From assembly GCF_020991475.1 (NCBI RefSeq), contig NZ_JAJMPA010000003.1, positions 558,001-622,000 of the forward strand: a DNA stretch of 64,000 nucleotides. Direction: 5' to 3'. Below the pieces are notes generated by a model. The model was given only the letters and a program-made list of their open reading frames with translations, made no database searches and was not told the DNA's origin. Origin of the DNA: Pedobacter sp. MC2016-14. GTDB taxonomy: Bacteria > Bacteroidota > Bacteroidia > Sphingobacteriales > Sphingobacteriaceae. The stretch's first letter is position 1. Each line of letters begins with the position of its first letter. The translations under genes and the position numbers were made by a program. This document shows positions 1 to 7,786 of this stretch, one piece after another.

Positions 1-1
1 A

Positions 2-769
2 TTTCTCTTTGACCCTTTTGGCGGGCACCCGGAATTGTATACTACCGGCAAAATCATTTTAACTTTTATTTGTTCTATTCTACTTGTTCCTTTTCCTGTT
101 ATAGAAGACCGTGGTTTTAATCTATTCAGTTTCAATGCACCTGCATGGTCATTATTCTGGGAATACGTTGCCAATATTGTTTACGCCTTTGTATTGTATA
201 GAATTGGTCGCAGTTTGCTGTTTTTGTTCACTGTAATATCTGCCCTGGCCGTTTGTTTTGTAGCTTACCGCTCCGGTAATTTATTGGGCGGATGGAGTGG
301 CCCCACATTTTGGGACGGAGCTGCCCGTATTTCATATTCATTTTTAGCAGGAATGCTCATTTACCGTTCCAAATGGATTATCAAAAATAAACTGGGATTT
401 ATTGGCCTTACTGTGTTGTTATTATTTGCATTTATCTCTCCTTCTTCAACCTGGAACTGGTTAGTTGAGCCTTTCATTGTACTGTTTTATTTCCCAGTGA
501 TTATTGCATTGGGTGCAGGAGCCACATTAACACCAAGCCTGCAAAAACTTTGCACTTTTTCTGGTAAAATATCCTATCCCTTATATATGACACACTATGC
601 TTTCCTCTGGATGTTTGGCAACTATTTTACTAACCACAAGCCCGACAACATGCAACTGGCAATAATTATCATCAGCGCATTAATTCTGCTACCTGCCTTT
701 GCATATCTAATCATGGTGACATACGACATTCCATTAAGAAAATACCTGACCAATAAAAGAAAACGTTAA
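2..769 (+). CDS. Acyltransferase 3 (OafA/YrhL-like) membrane protein, 3' part
   Basis: The reading frame is open to the left edge of the window, so the N-terminus lies outside it. The visible 255 residues contain about seven hydrophobic segments and the string AWSLFWEYVAN, which matches the conserved 'WSL..E' region of the acyltransferase-3 family, followed by GGWSGPTFWDGAARISYSFLAG. Members of this family are integral membrane enzymes that O-acylate surface sugars or other envelope molecules; the substrate here cannot be told. The gene ends in a basic tail (KYLTNKRKR). A secreted-protein gene follows after only 17 bases, so the two may share a transcript. The family call is fairly sure, the specificity unknown. 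Confidence 0.8.
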   Translation, partial: FLFDPFGGHPELYTTGKIILTFICSILLVPFPVIEDRGFNLFSFNAPAWSLFWEYVANIVYAFVLYRIGRSLLFLFTVISALAVCFVAYRSGNLLGGWSGPTFWDGAARISYSFLAGMLIYRSKWIIKNKLGFIGLTVLLLFAFISPSSTWNWLVEPFIVLFYFPVIIALGAGATLTPSLQKLCTFSGKISYPLYMTHYAFLWMFGNYFTNHKPDNMQLAIIIISALILLPAFAYLIMVTYDIPLRKYLTNKRKR

Positions 770-786
770 TCTCAATTTAACTCCAG

Positions 787-1500
787 ATGAAACTCCCTAT
801 GAAATACCTGTTTTTTTTCTTGCTAATTATTTTCAGTTCTGTAGTATCCGCCCAAAGCAAAGAGGAAAGTGCCTACAAGCAGTACCGATTTAAAATTTCT
901 ACTCCTCCATATGGTTTGGCCAAGGTAAAATCATTGGTTGAGAAAATCCCCAATGACTCAGAATCCATTAAACTAGGCGTTAAAACCTATCAGTCCTTGA
1001 GTTTAAGAGAAAAATTCACCTACACCATGATTCATGCGGAAGACTATGCGCAGAATTGCGACATCATAGAGCCGATGCCTCAGGAGCACACCAAGATATT
1101 TGCTTATTTAGATGAACCTTTTCCAGAATATACCTGGAGCGAACGCCAACGACTGTTTTTAAATTCAAACCGGGACAGTGTGATGTCACTAATTAAAGAG
1201 TCTGTAACCAGAAGTAAAAGAATGGGATTAAACTATAAAGTAGCTTTATACACTATAAACGCCAAAGAAATGATCCCATTCATTATTTCAAATTTTCAAA
1301 ATGACCGCAAGGACATGGGATTGCTTACATTATTGTTTTTAATTATGAAAGACAATGAATATCAACCATTTTTAGCGTCAGAAAGTTATAGAAAGTTGTA
1401 TGGTGATACGGCAAGTCACAGGACATATATTCAATACAACAAGGCTAATGAAGATTTAATCATTAGCAGGGCAATGAATTTTTACCATAAAAACAAGTAG
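787..1500 (+). CDS. Secreted protein of unknown function, upstream partner of an FGE-family gene
   Basis: I do not recognise a family. The 237-residue product begins with a clear signal peptide (MKYLFFFLLIIFSSVVSAQ), using either Met1 or Met5; there is no lipobox cysteine, so it is probably periplasmic. The mature part is predicted soluble, mostly helical and rich in Tyr and Lys, with one cysteine (in AQNCDII). It has no CxPxR sulfatase motif, so it is not an obvious substrate of the next gene product. Its TAG stop is directly followed by the GTG start of the FGE-family gene, which suggests translational coupling and a joint role. Its function cannot be inferred beyond that. Confidence 0.7.
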   Translation: MKLPMKYLFFFLLIIFSSVVSAQSKEESAYKQYRFKISTPPYGLAKVKSLVEKIPNDSESIKLGVKTYQSLSLREKFTYTMIHAEDYAQNCDIIEPMPQEHTKIFAYLDEPFPEYTWSERQRLFLNSNRDSVMSLIKESVTRSKRMGLNYKVALYTINAKEMIPFIISNFQNDRKDMGLLTLLFLIMKDNEYQPFLASESYRKLYGDTASHRTYIQYNKANEDLIISRAMNFYHKNK

Positions 1501-2322
1501 GTGCGGCTGTTATTTTTACTGTTAACAATGATTTTTGTGACTCAAGTTGAGGCTCAAACAGCTAATAGAGAGATAGAAATTCCTTCGGGAAGTTACTGGG
1601 TAGGATCTAAAGGCCATTCCATTAACCCCTACAGAAAAATACAGCTGAATTCCTTTAAAATTTCTAATACCGAACTGACCAATGCTGAATTTGAAAACTT
1701 CGTTACTGCCACGAATTATATTACCGATGCGGAAAGATTAAAAAACGCTATGGTTTTTAAGGCCGGACTTCCGGAATTTAGATGGATAAATGACAGTACT
1801 GCCTATTGGAGGTACCCAAATGGCATAAGCAGGGGCGGCATTAAAGATAAAATGAACCACCCAGTAACCACCATTAGCTACAACGACATCCAGGCCTACT
1901 GTAAATGGGCTAAGGTACGCCTCCCCTCTTTCGAGGAATGGGAAGTGGCATCAAGGGCCGGAAATGGTGATGACCGATACTTTTGGGGACCAGAGAAATC
2001 AGAAATTTCCGGGTATGCAAACATTTGGCTGGGCAAAAATCATTTGGAACCCGATTATGCAGATGGATTTATGTATACTGCCCCTGTGGCAAGTTTTAAA
2101 CCCAATAAATGGGGCTTATATGATATGTATGGCAATGTATTTGAATTCTGTCAGGGAAGTTTACCAACTGATCCGGCTAAAAGAACAATTGTACATGCCC
2201 GCGGAGGATCCTGGTGGTGCAGTAAAAATTCCTGCGACTTTTTTAACTCTGTTGACATTGGAAATATAAATCCTAAAGCATCCTTCAGCAATCAGGGATT
2301 TCGTGTAGTTACAAGTCTTTAA
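1501..2322 (+). CDS. Exported formylglycine-generating enzyme (SUMF1/FGE-sulfatase) family protein
   Basis: The 273-residue product has an N-terminal signal peptide (ending VEAQ) and then one complete FGE-sulfatase domain (about 25-272), with the hallmarks IPSGSYWVGS, NTELTNAEFENF, RLPSFEEWEVASRAG, GLYDMYGNVFEFC and NQGFRV. Many bacterial members of this fold lack the copper-binding cysteines, but this one keeps a Cys-X4-Cys pair (Cys240 and Cys245 in GGSWWCSKNSC) at the position of the catalytic pair of human SUMF1. By family knowledge such proteins convert a sulfatase Cys to formylglycine with O2. GTG at 1501 abuts the previous stop; an ATG at 1530 would remove most of the signal peptide, so GTG is preferred. 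The last 14 bases overlap the convergent TSUP gene. The real substrate is unknown. Confidence 0.8.
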   Translation: MRLLFLLLTMIFVTQVEAQTANREIEIPSGSYWVGSKGHSINPYRKIQLNSFKISNTELTNAEFENFVTATNYITDAERLKNAMVFKAGLPEFRWINDSTAYWRYPNGISRGGIKDKMNHPVTTISYNDIQAYCKWAKVRLPSFEEWEVASRAGNGDDRYFWGPEKSEISGYANIWLGKNHLEPDYADGFMYTAPVASFKPNKWGLYDMYGNVFEFCQGSLPTDPAKRTIVHARGGSWWCSKNSCDFFNSVDIGNINPKASFSNQGFRVVTSL

Positions 2323-3079
2323 GGAAAATATCCCAGGCAAACCTCAAAATGGTACCTGCTATAATGATCAGGAAAAATATCCGGATAAATTTATTGCCTT
2401 TTAACAGTGCTAATTTCGTCCCCAGATAGGAACCAAGCAGGTTAAACGCTGCCATTGGTATCGCAAATTCATAAATAATATGACCCGTGCTGCCAAAATA
2501 AATAATCGCTGCAATATTCGTAGCCACGTTTACATACTTTGCAGATGCACTGGCATGAATAAAATCACTTCCCAACAGACTAATAAAGGCCAGTACCAGG
2601 AATGTCCCTGTTCCGGGACCTATTAATCCGTCATAGAAGCCAATGACGAAACCAAATGTGAGTCCGGTACTTAAAGCTTTGATATAGGAAATTACTTTAT
2701 GTTGCTGTAAACCAAAATCCTTTTTTGTAAAAGTATAGAGTCCTACGGCAATTAGAATAACCAAAATTACAGGTTTGATAACTGCACTGTCGATCATAGA
2801 TACGCAATAAGCACCGAGTAGCGAACCAAAAAAAGCAACTACTATTACAGGTAGAAGCACCTCATAAGCTAGTGTCACGTTTCTTGAGTACTTATAAGCC
2901 GCCAATGCGGTTCCACTAATAGAGGGTATTTTTGTAGTTCCAAAAATTGTTGCAACAGGATACTGCGGCAGGATGATTAGCATAGCCGGCGTTTGTAGTA
3001 GTCCACCGCCGCCCACTATAGCATCAATAAAACCAGCACATAAAGATACCAGGCACAGTAGAATTGTCTCTTGTAACAT
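2309..3079 (-). CDS. TSUP (TauE/SafE) family permease, YfcA-like
   Basis: This is a 256-residue polytopic membrane protein with about eight hydrophobic helices. It has the N-terminal TSUP signature CAGFIDAIVGGGGLLQTPA and the second, related half-repeat GFVIGFYDGLIGPGTGTF. The family moves sulfite, sulfoacetate, taurine-related or other organic anions across the inner membrane; the substrate is not predictable. A longer frame from a TTG at 3103 is possible, but a -7 box (3085-3092) lies between that TTG and the ATG, so the ATG at 3079 is chosen. Only five bases separate the box from the ATG, which suggests a leaderless or nearly leaderless mRNA. The 3' end overlaps the convergent FGE-family gene by 14 bp. 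Confidence 0.88.
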   Translation of the reverse strand: MLQETILLCLVSLCAGFIDAIVGGGGLLQTPAMLIILPQYPVATIFGTTKIPSISGTALAAYKYSRNVTLAYEVLLPVIVVAFFGSLLGAYCVSMIDSAVIKPVILVILIAVGLYTFTKKDFGLQQHKVISYIKALSTGLTFGFVIGFYDGLIGPGTGTFLVLAFISLLGSDFIHASASAKYVNVATNIAAIIYFGSTGHIIYEFAIPMAAFNLLGSYLGTKLALLKGNKFIRIFFLIIIAGTILRFAWDIFLKDL

Positions 3080-3084
3080 TTGTG

Positions 3085-3092
3085 CAAAAGTA
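3085..3092 (-). promoter_or_regulatory. Bacteroidota -7 promoter box (TACTTTTG) for the TSUP gene
   Basis: On the minus strand the string TACTTTTG matches the Bacteroidota -7 consensus TAnnTTTG and is followed by GCAC-type sequence, as in front of rlmB. It ends five bases before the ATG. No clear -33 TTTG was found at the expected spacing, so the call rests on the -7 box and its place. Confidence 0.5.
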
Positions 3093-3177
3093 GTCCTTTG
3101 CAACTAAAAAGCATAGCCTGAGCCTCTCAGTAATGTTACAAAATGATCATGTTTCGCATCTAACAGGTACTTATCCT

Positions 3178-3729
3178 CTATTTTATAGAATAAATGCTAT
3201 TGTAGTAATTGAATATCGCTAAGGTTCTTTGAACAACAAGATCGGCATAGGCAGCCGAGGCAATATTTGACTGAATGGTTCCGCCACCTGAATAGATATC
3301 TTTTCTCATCGTAGAGATCAATTTGGTCTCCGCATCACGGTACGTGATCCAGGAACGTTGCGCAGCAATCAGTGCATTTTTATCAGCTGGTTTTAAGGCA
3401 TTCAAAAGCAATTTGTAGTATTTATTCAGCAACTTATCATAAGATGATGCCCTATCAACAACAGTATTTGTCATTCCAGAGGTTGAGTAATCCACATCCA
3501 TTCTTAGTCGGGCAACTTCTTCTACTTTAAAAGTATCTGTAGAAAAATTAATTTCAGTTGCTGTTAACTCTTCTTTATCAAGCGACTGCTTAAACTTAAT
3601 TGATTTTGTTTCTGCTTTACTTTTTATACTTGCCAGAATAGCAGGCGTCAGTTCCTTTGGGCGGTCTGACTGGGAAAAAGCAACCGGACTTAACAATAAT
3701 GCAAACACTAACATCGAAAGGGATTTCAT
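3178..3729 (-). CDS. Secreted LprI-like (DUF1311) protein
   Basis: The 183-residue protein starts with a signal peptide (MKSLSMLVFALLLSPVAFSQ). The C-terminal half (about 85-175) resembles the lysozyme-inhibitor LprI / DUF1311 domain: a helical segment with LNKYYKLLLNALKP, the characteristic AQRSWITYRDAE, and a final VVQRTLAIFNYY in place of the usual 'LT..R...L' helix. The cysteines often found in this family are missing, so the match is to a divergent member. LprI-type proteins are periplasmic, and some bind lysozyme. The gene stands alone between the TSUP gene and the formylglutamate-amidohydrolase-like gene, and the role here is not established. Confidence 0.65.
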   Translation of the reverse strand: MKSLSMLVFALLLSPVAFSQSDRPKELTPAILASIKSKAETKSIKFKQSLDKEELTATEINFSTDTFKVEEVARLRMDVDYSTSGMTNTVVDRASSYDKLLNKYYKLLLNALKPADKNALIAAQRSWITYRDAETKLISTMRKDIYSGGGTIQSNIASAAYADLVVQRTLAIFNYYNSIYSIK

Positions 3730-3786
3730 AAAAAATATTTAGGATGCAGGAAGCAATTTTCAGACCAGTTGCCTTTTCAAAAATAC

Positions 3787-4890
3787 TTAGAACTTATATC
3801 CGTACCAGATTTTGAGATATTTTACAATGGCACGTTCAAAACGCGGCGCAGAGATAGAAATCACCGCATCATTATTTCGAACTGTAATTCCCGGAGTTTC
3901 AATTTGTAATGCCGAGATGTTATCGTTGAAGCCAATTATGGTTTTCCCTTTTGCAGCTGAACCATATTTACGGGTAAGGAAACCACCGTTAAAATATGGC
4001 CTATAACCAGACTTCGCATCACCAAACAAATCTTCATTTTTTTCAGGCATTTTTAAATCATTACCAGGCACAGCGTGTACTTTTTCAGCTTCCAATAAAC
4101 CGCCAAAGCTTTCATTTCCGCGAATAAGCGCAGAGAATTTTTTATCAGGATTGGCCTTAGCAATGGCATATATTGTGGATGAATCTGCCAACTGATCTAA
4201 ATAAGCATCATCCTTTCTCAATGCCTCAGCTGTCAATCCATAACCAATTTCAGTTTGGTCTATAAATTTGCTACTTAGTAACTTACCGCTTACAGAAATA
4301 TAAGGCATAGGTGCAGCATACGTATGCGCATGTCCATGAACATCTACAAACAAAGCACCTTTACCAGTTTTTTGTGCATTTGCCATAGCTGTTCTTGCTG
4401 TTAACATCATTTCATGATAGCTAAGCCATGATTTTTTTGCATCTTCATTGGTGTAACGCTCATCTACTTCATCTGGAAAAGTATTTGGATCCATTCTCTT
4501 CCTCCCTAGCGTATTGATCACCATCCAGGGCCTTTTACGTGTATCCTTTCTAAATGCATCTGAAATTGCAGTAGCAAAAGGTAGTGTATTAATATCTCTG
4601 CCAGTTTTTCCTGTTTCAGGAATTTCAGGATCACCTTTAACCTGACCGTCATGCGGAACGCCAAGTAGCAATGGGGCATCCTTATCTCCCACAACCAGTT
4701 TTATATAATTTTTATAGCCGTAAACCGTATCCCCAGGCAAATATTTTTTCCCGTTATACATCAGGAAATTATCATCGACAGATAGCACTTGATTGCGATC
4801 TGTTTTGGTAATATTAGTCTTAAAGGCAAAAATACCTGTCAATATCATGCCCAGGCCAATAATTTTCGCAATGTTTGTTTTGTGGTTCAT
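3787..4890 (-). CDS. N-formylglutamate amidohydrolase-like protein with N-terminal membrane segment
   Basis: The 367-residue product has an N-terminal hydrophobic segment (IAKIIGLGMILTGIFAF) with no lipobox, so it is exported or membrane-anchored. The body carries elements of the N-formylglutamate amidohydrolase family: LLGVPHDG near residue 70, a Thr/Arg-rich segment, and FVDVHGHAH around residue 190, in the position of the usual metal-site 'D.H' motif. Family members are zinc hydrolases acting on formylglutamate or similar amides; an exported version probably acts on something else. The longer frame from TTG at 4911 is not needed, because the ATG at 4890 precedes the membrane segment directly. 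The family assignment is moderate and the activity unproven. Confidence 0.6.
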   Translation of the reverse strand: MNHKTNIAKIIGLGMILTGIFAFKTNITKTDRNQVLSVDDNFLMYNGKKYLPGDTVYGYKNYIKLVVGDKDAPLLLGVPHDGQVKGDPEIPETGKTGRDINTLPFATAISDAFRKDTRKRPWMVINTLGRKRMDPNTFPDEVDERYTNEDAKKSWLSYHEMMLTARTAMANAQKTGKGALFVDVHGHAHTYAAPMPYISVSGKLLSSKFIDQTEIGYGLTAEALRKDDAYLDQLADSSTIYAIAKANPDKKFSALIRGNESFGGLLEAEKVHAVPGNDLKMPEKNEDLFGDAKSGYRPYFNGGFLTRKYGSAAKGKTIIGFNDNISALQIETPGITVRNNDAVISISAPRFERAIVKYLKIWYGYKF

Positions 4891-4990
4891 AACAGATAGA
4901 CTGAAAAACAAACTCCTGGGACCGAAAAATATCAGATTTAATAATGTAGCTCAATTAAAGCTGCAAAATCAAAAAAAGAAAGTTCACAAT

Positions 4991-5992
4991 CTACGCCAGT
5001 ACAACTGATGGATCTTTGTGTGGTAAATGATGGATCAGTTCATTGATGCTGTTTAGTGTAATGCTGGAAATCTGTGCAAGTGCATCTTCAGTAAAAAAGG
5101 CCTGGTGCCCGGTAACCAGCACATTTGGAAAACTCATTAAACGTTGAATTTCATCATCTTCGATGATTACACTGGACAAATCCTTGAAGAACAATTTATC
5201 TTCCTGTTCGTACACATCTATACCAAGATAGGAAATTTGACCGGTCTTTAACGCTTCGATTACATCCTGTGTATGTAATAAACCACCGCGACTGGTATTG
5301 ATAATGGTAACGCCTTTGGGCATTTCTGCCAATGATTCTTTATTGATCAAATAACGGTTATCTGCTGTTAACGGACAATGTAAAGAAATGATCGAAGCGC
5401 CATTTAAAACCTCTTTAAAGGGCAAATATTGAATCCCTTTATCTTTCAGTTCCTGGTCTTCGTAAATATCATAAGCTATGACCTTACAACCAAAGCCCAG
5501 CATAATATTGCAGAAAGCCTTTCCTATCTTGCCTGTTCCTATTACGCCTACAGTTTTGCCATGTAAATTAAAGCCCAGCAAACCATTAAGTGAAAAGTTC
5601 TGTTCACGTACCCGGTTGTAAGCTTTGTGGGTTTTTCTGTTCAAGGTCAGCAACATCGCTACGGCATGCTCAGCAACAGCTTCAGGCGAATAAGCAGGTA
5701 CCCTGCAGACTTTAATGCCATGCTTTTTTGCAGTTTCAAGGTTTACATTATTAAATCCTGCGCATCGTAAAGCAATTATTTTAACACCTTTTGCTGCAAG
5801 TACATCTATTACTTCTTCATTCAATTTATCATTTACAAATGCGCAAATTACTTCTGTACCTTCATCAACTGCGTTTGCAATGTGCGGACCTAAATGGGTT
5901 TCCCAATACTGCAATTCAAAATTATAGGGTGCATTGTGCTTGTTGAAAAATGTCTTATCGTAAGGTTTGGCAGAAAAAAATGCTATTTTCAT
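4991..5992 (-). CDS. ldhA: D-lactate dehydrogenase (NAD-dependent 2-hydroxyacid dehydrogenase)
   Basis: At 333 residues this has the length of E. coli LdhA, and even the residue numbers agree: catalytic Arg235 (NTSRGG), Glu264 (YEQED) and His296 (TGHQAFF). The Rossmann nucleotide loop is VIGTGKIG (150-157). Substrate-side sequence LRCAGFNNV and SPEAVAEHAV are typical of the LdhA branch rather than of the serA branch. The cytoplasmic enzyme reduces pyruvate to D-lactate with NADH, regenerating NAD+ under oxygen limitation. It is divergently oriented from the esterase gene. Downstream lies the formylglutamate-amidohydrolase-like gene about 100 bases away, probably a separate unit. Confidence 0.93.
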   Translation of the reverse strand: MKIAFFSAKPYDKTFFNKHNAPYNFELQYWETHLGPHIANAVDEGTEVICAFVNDKLNEEVIDVLAAKGVKIIALRCAGFNNVNLETAKKHGIKVCRVPAYSPEAVAEHAVAMLLTLNRKTHKAYNRVREQNFSLNGLLGFNLHGKTVGVIGTGKIGKAFCNIMLGFGCKVIAYDIYEDQELKDKGIQYLPFKEVLNGASIISLHCPLTADNRYLINKESLAEMPKGVTIINTSRGGLLHTQDVIEALKTGQISYLGIDVYEQEDKLFFKDLSSVIIEDDEIQRLMSFPNVLVTGHQAFFTEDALAQISSITLNSINELIHHLPHKDPSVVLA

Positions 5993-6216
5993 TTCGTTAA
6001 ATGGATGTTAAATTAGGGCCTGTAAACCCTGTAAGTATAGGTAAATATTCATCTGTATGCAACATTTTATAAAGATCATAGCAAAAACACCAATTCCTGC
6101 ATATAGCTGACCTAAACATTAATAACTTGTAGCCATTATCACCACCATGAACCTTGACATGATAAATGCTACTGCGAAAGAATACGGCATATAGCGCTTA
6201 TATACGATGCATAGAG

Positions 6217-6777
6217 ATGAAAAACATATTATTTTTTGGAGATAGCCTAACTGCCGGTTACGGCCTTATTAAAGTACACGAACAGTCATTCCCTGCTTTG
6301 CTTCAGCAAAAATTGAATCAATTGAACCTTGACTACATCGTTATAAATGCAGGAATTAGCGGAGACACATCTGCAGATGGACTTGCTCGTATTGCTAGCG
6401 CGCTACAAACTCAAGTAGATATTTTTGTACTGGAACTTGGTGCCAATGATATGCTGAGGGGGCTTCCGGCTCAGGATACAGAGAACAACCTGCAAATGAT
6501 TATTAATCAGGTGAAAGAAAAGTATCCTTTTGCAAAACTCTTACTGCTGGGAATGGAACTCCCTGCCTGGATACCAGGTGAACGGGCCGAGGCTTTTAGA
6601 CGAATTTACAGAAATTTGGCCAGGGCAAATCAAATGGCATTTGTACCTTTCTTTTTGGATGGAGTTGCCGGGGTTCAGCATCTAAATTTAGTTGATGGCA
6701 TTCATCCTCTTGCAGAAGGATATGAAATTATAGCGCAGAACATTTGGCCTGTATTGAAAGAAATAATAGAGCACTAA
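6217..6777 (+). CDS. tesA: SGNH hydrolase, TesA-type arylesterase/lysophospholipase
   Basis: The 186-residue product is a complete SGNH hydrolase. Block I is FFGDSLTAGYG with nucleophile Ser10, block II has Gly in ISGDTSADG, block III is LGANDMLRG (Asn77), and block V is DGIHP (Asp160, His163). The order and length match E. coli TesA without its signal peptide, so this form is probably cytoplasmic. The family hydrolyses thioesters, aryl esters and lysophospholipids. The open frame extends upstream to a TTG at 6166, but that part is not conserved-looking and the ATG at 6217 has a purine-rich site (ATAGAG) just ahead of it. Confidence 0.88.
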   Translation: MKNILFFGDSLTAGYGLIKVHEQSFPALLQQKLNQLNLDYIVINAGISGDTSADGLARIASALQTQVDIFVLELGANDMLRGLPAQDTENNLQMIINQVKEKYPFAKLLLLGMELPAWIPGERAEAFRRIYRNLARANQMAFVPFFLDGVAGVQHLNLVDGIHPLAEGYEIIAQNIWPVLKEIIEH

Positions 6778-6783
6778 AAAAAT

Positions 6784-6816
6784 AATAGCGACTGTATTTG
6801 ATACACAGTCGCTATT
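6784..6816 (-). terminator. Intrinsic terminator between convergent genes
   Basis: A perfect 12-bp stem (AATAGCGACTGT pairing with ACAGTCGCTATT) surrounds a nine-base loop. On the minus strand it is followed by ATTTTTTT, so it best serves the lipoprotein gene to its right; on the plus strand the esterase gene ends just before it, and it may work in both directions. Confidence 0.8.
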
Positions 6817-6898
6817 TGAATGAAAAACTTACATAGATTTTGTAGCCGATATTATTCTGATTTACGCTCCACTCCAATCTAATTAAGATTACTTCAAA

Positions 6899-7414
6899 TT
6901 ATTTGCCGTAAACAAATACTACGCTGTCTTTAACAATTAAGCCACTCATATTTTGACCTGAATACTTGAGGGTATATGTAGCAGGTTTGGTAATTGCATA
7001 ACCTTTTAACACATCTACGGTTACAGCTAAACTATCACCAGGTTGGACTTTTAAATAGCTATCTGCCGGAGGTGGCATCACCCTTTTAGCCATTGCACCT
7101 TGGTAAGCTACTTCATTACCATTTTCATCAGTGATGTCAAGGTATTTACTGATCAATGGTTCAAACGGCGTATGCCATTTACAAAATTGCATGGCCGTAT
7201 CAGCCGGATTGTAAACCGTAAATTTCAATAATACAGAATCCCCTTGTTTGATATCCGCCTTGATATTCATTTTTGCATATAGCAATTTTTCTTCAGCCTG
7301 GGTACTTACTGAATCTGCATTAACACTATTATTGTCAGTAGATGTTGTATTTGGGCTGCAAGATGCAAATGCGACTAAAATACTGGCAGCTAATAGTAAC
7401 TGGTAATTTTTCAT
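6899..7414 (-). CDS. Lipoprotein with a domain like the N-terminus of deuterolysin-type metalloproteases
   Basis: The 171-residue product has a lipoprotein signal peptide with the lipobox AFASC (Cys about 19), followed by a Ser/Thr/Asn-rich linker. The rest is a beta-rich domain with LLKFTVYNPADTAMQFCKWHTPFEP, VAYQGAMAKRVMPPPADSYLKV and TYTLKYSG. By family knowledge this pattern (small-residue N, W.TP, Y.G...KR..P) is seen in the domain that precedes aspzincin proteases, but no protease motif is present here. It may therefore be a stand-alone binding or inhibitor domain at the cell surface. The identification is by eye and only moderate; lipoprotein status is firm. Confidence 0.6.
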   Translation of the reverse strand: MKNYQLLLAASILVAFASCSPNTTSTDNNSVNADSVSTQAEEKLLYAKMNIKADIKQGDSVLLKFTVYNPADTAMQFCKWHTPFEPLISKYLDITDENGNEVAYQGAMAKRVMPPPADSYLKVQPGDSLAVTVDVLKGYAITKPATYTLKYSGQNMSGLIVKDSVVFVYGK

Positions 7415-7436
7415 TTGTTGTGATTATGTATGTAAT

Positions 7437-7694
7437 TTAAGGAGATACGGTTTCAATGTCTGGAGCACCCGGCTGAGCTTTGTGCTCATCTGATTTATTA
7501 TTTTCTTCTTCAGTAGCACTGTTTTCTTCTGTTTCACTTTCTCCTGTTACTTCAGGCGCTACTGTTTCTTTTGAATCTTTCTTTACTTCATTATCATTTT
7601 CTATTGCGTTTTTTTCTGTATCAGGTGTAACAGTTTCAATCTCCAATTGAACATCATCTGAGGGCTTCGGTTGTTGCTTTGATTCATTTTCCAT
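7437..7694 (-). CDS. Small acidic, disordered protein
   Basis: This 85-residue frame encodes almost only Glu, Asp, Lys, Asn, Ser, Thr and Pro, with no hydrophobic core, no signal peptide and no cysteine, so the product should be intrinsically disordered and strongly acidic. Two copies of the short motif (D/E)IETV(T/S)P occur near residue 19 and at the very C-terminus, which argues that the frame is read and under selection. It follows the M48 protease gene in the same direction, with a hairpin between them. I do not recognise a family, and a role such as binding partner or ion/protein chaperone would be a guess. Confidence 0.55.
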   Translation of the reverse strand: MENESKQQPKPSDDVQLEIETVTPDTEKNAIENDNEVKKDSKETVAPEVTGESETEENSATEEENNKSDEHKAQPGAPDIETVSP

Positions 7695-7736
7695 ATAAAT
7701 ATCTTTAATGTACTTTGTATAATTAAATTGTTTGAC

Positions 7737-7776
7737 AACCAGCCCAGCCCTAATATTAAAAGGCTATGGGCTGGTT
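7737..7776 (-). terminator. Hairpin downstream of the M48 protease gene
   Basis: A 10-bp stem, AACCAGCCCA pairing with TGGGCTGGTT, with a second short inner stem (AGCC/GGCT) surrounds an A/T-rich loop. It lies just behind the protease stop. The T tract on the minus strand is poor, so it may be a weak terminator or an mRNA-stabilising hairpin. Confidence 0.5.
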
Positions 7777-7786
7777 ATTTCTTAAA

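Noticed and set aside
1964..2269. 101-residue frame inside the FGE-family gene, same strand, other phase
   Set aside because: It is fully inside a well-supported gene, without start site or recognisable domain, so a shadow frame.
2309..2322. Convergent overlap of the FGE-family and TSUP genes (14 bp), and of manC and rlmB (8 bp)
   Set aside because: Short overlaps of convergent genes are common in compact genomes and do not need a special explanation.
5993..6216. Divergent intergenic region between ldhA and the esterase gene as regulated region
   Set aside because: Only small weak hairpins and no clear promoter or operator could be found, so nothing is reported there.
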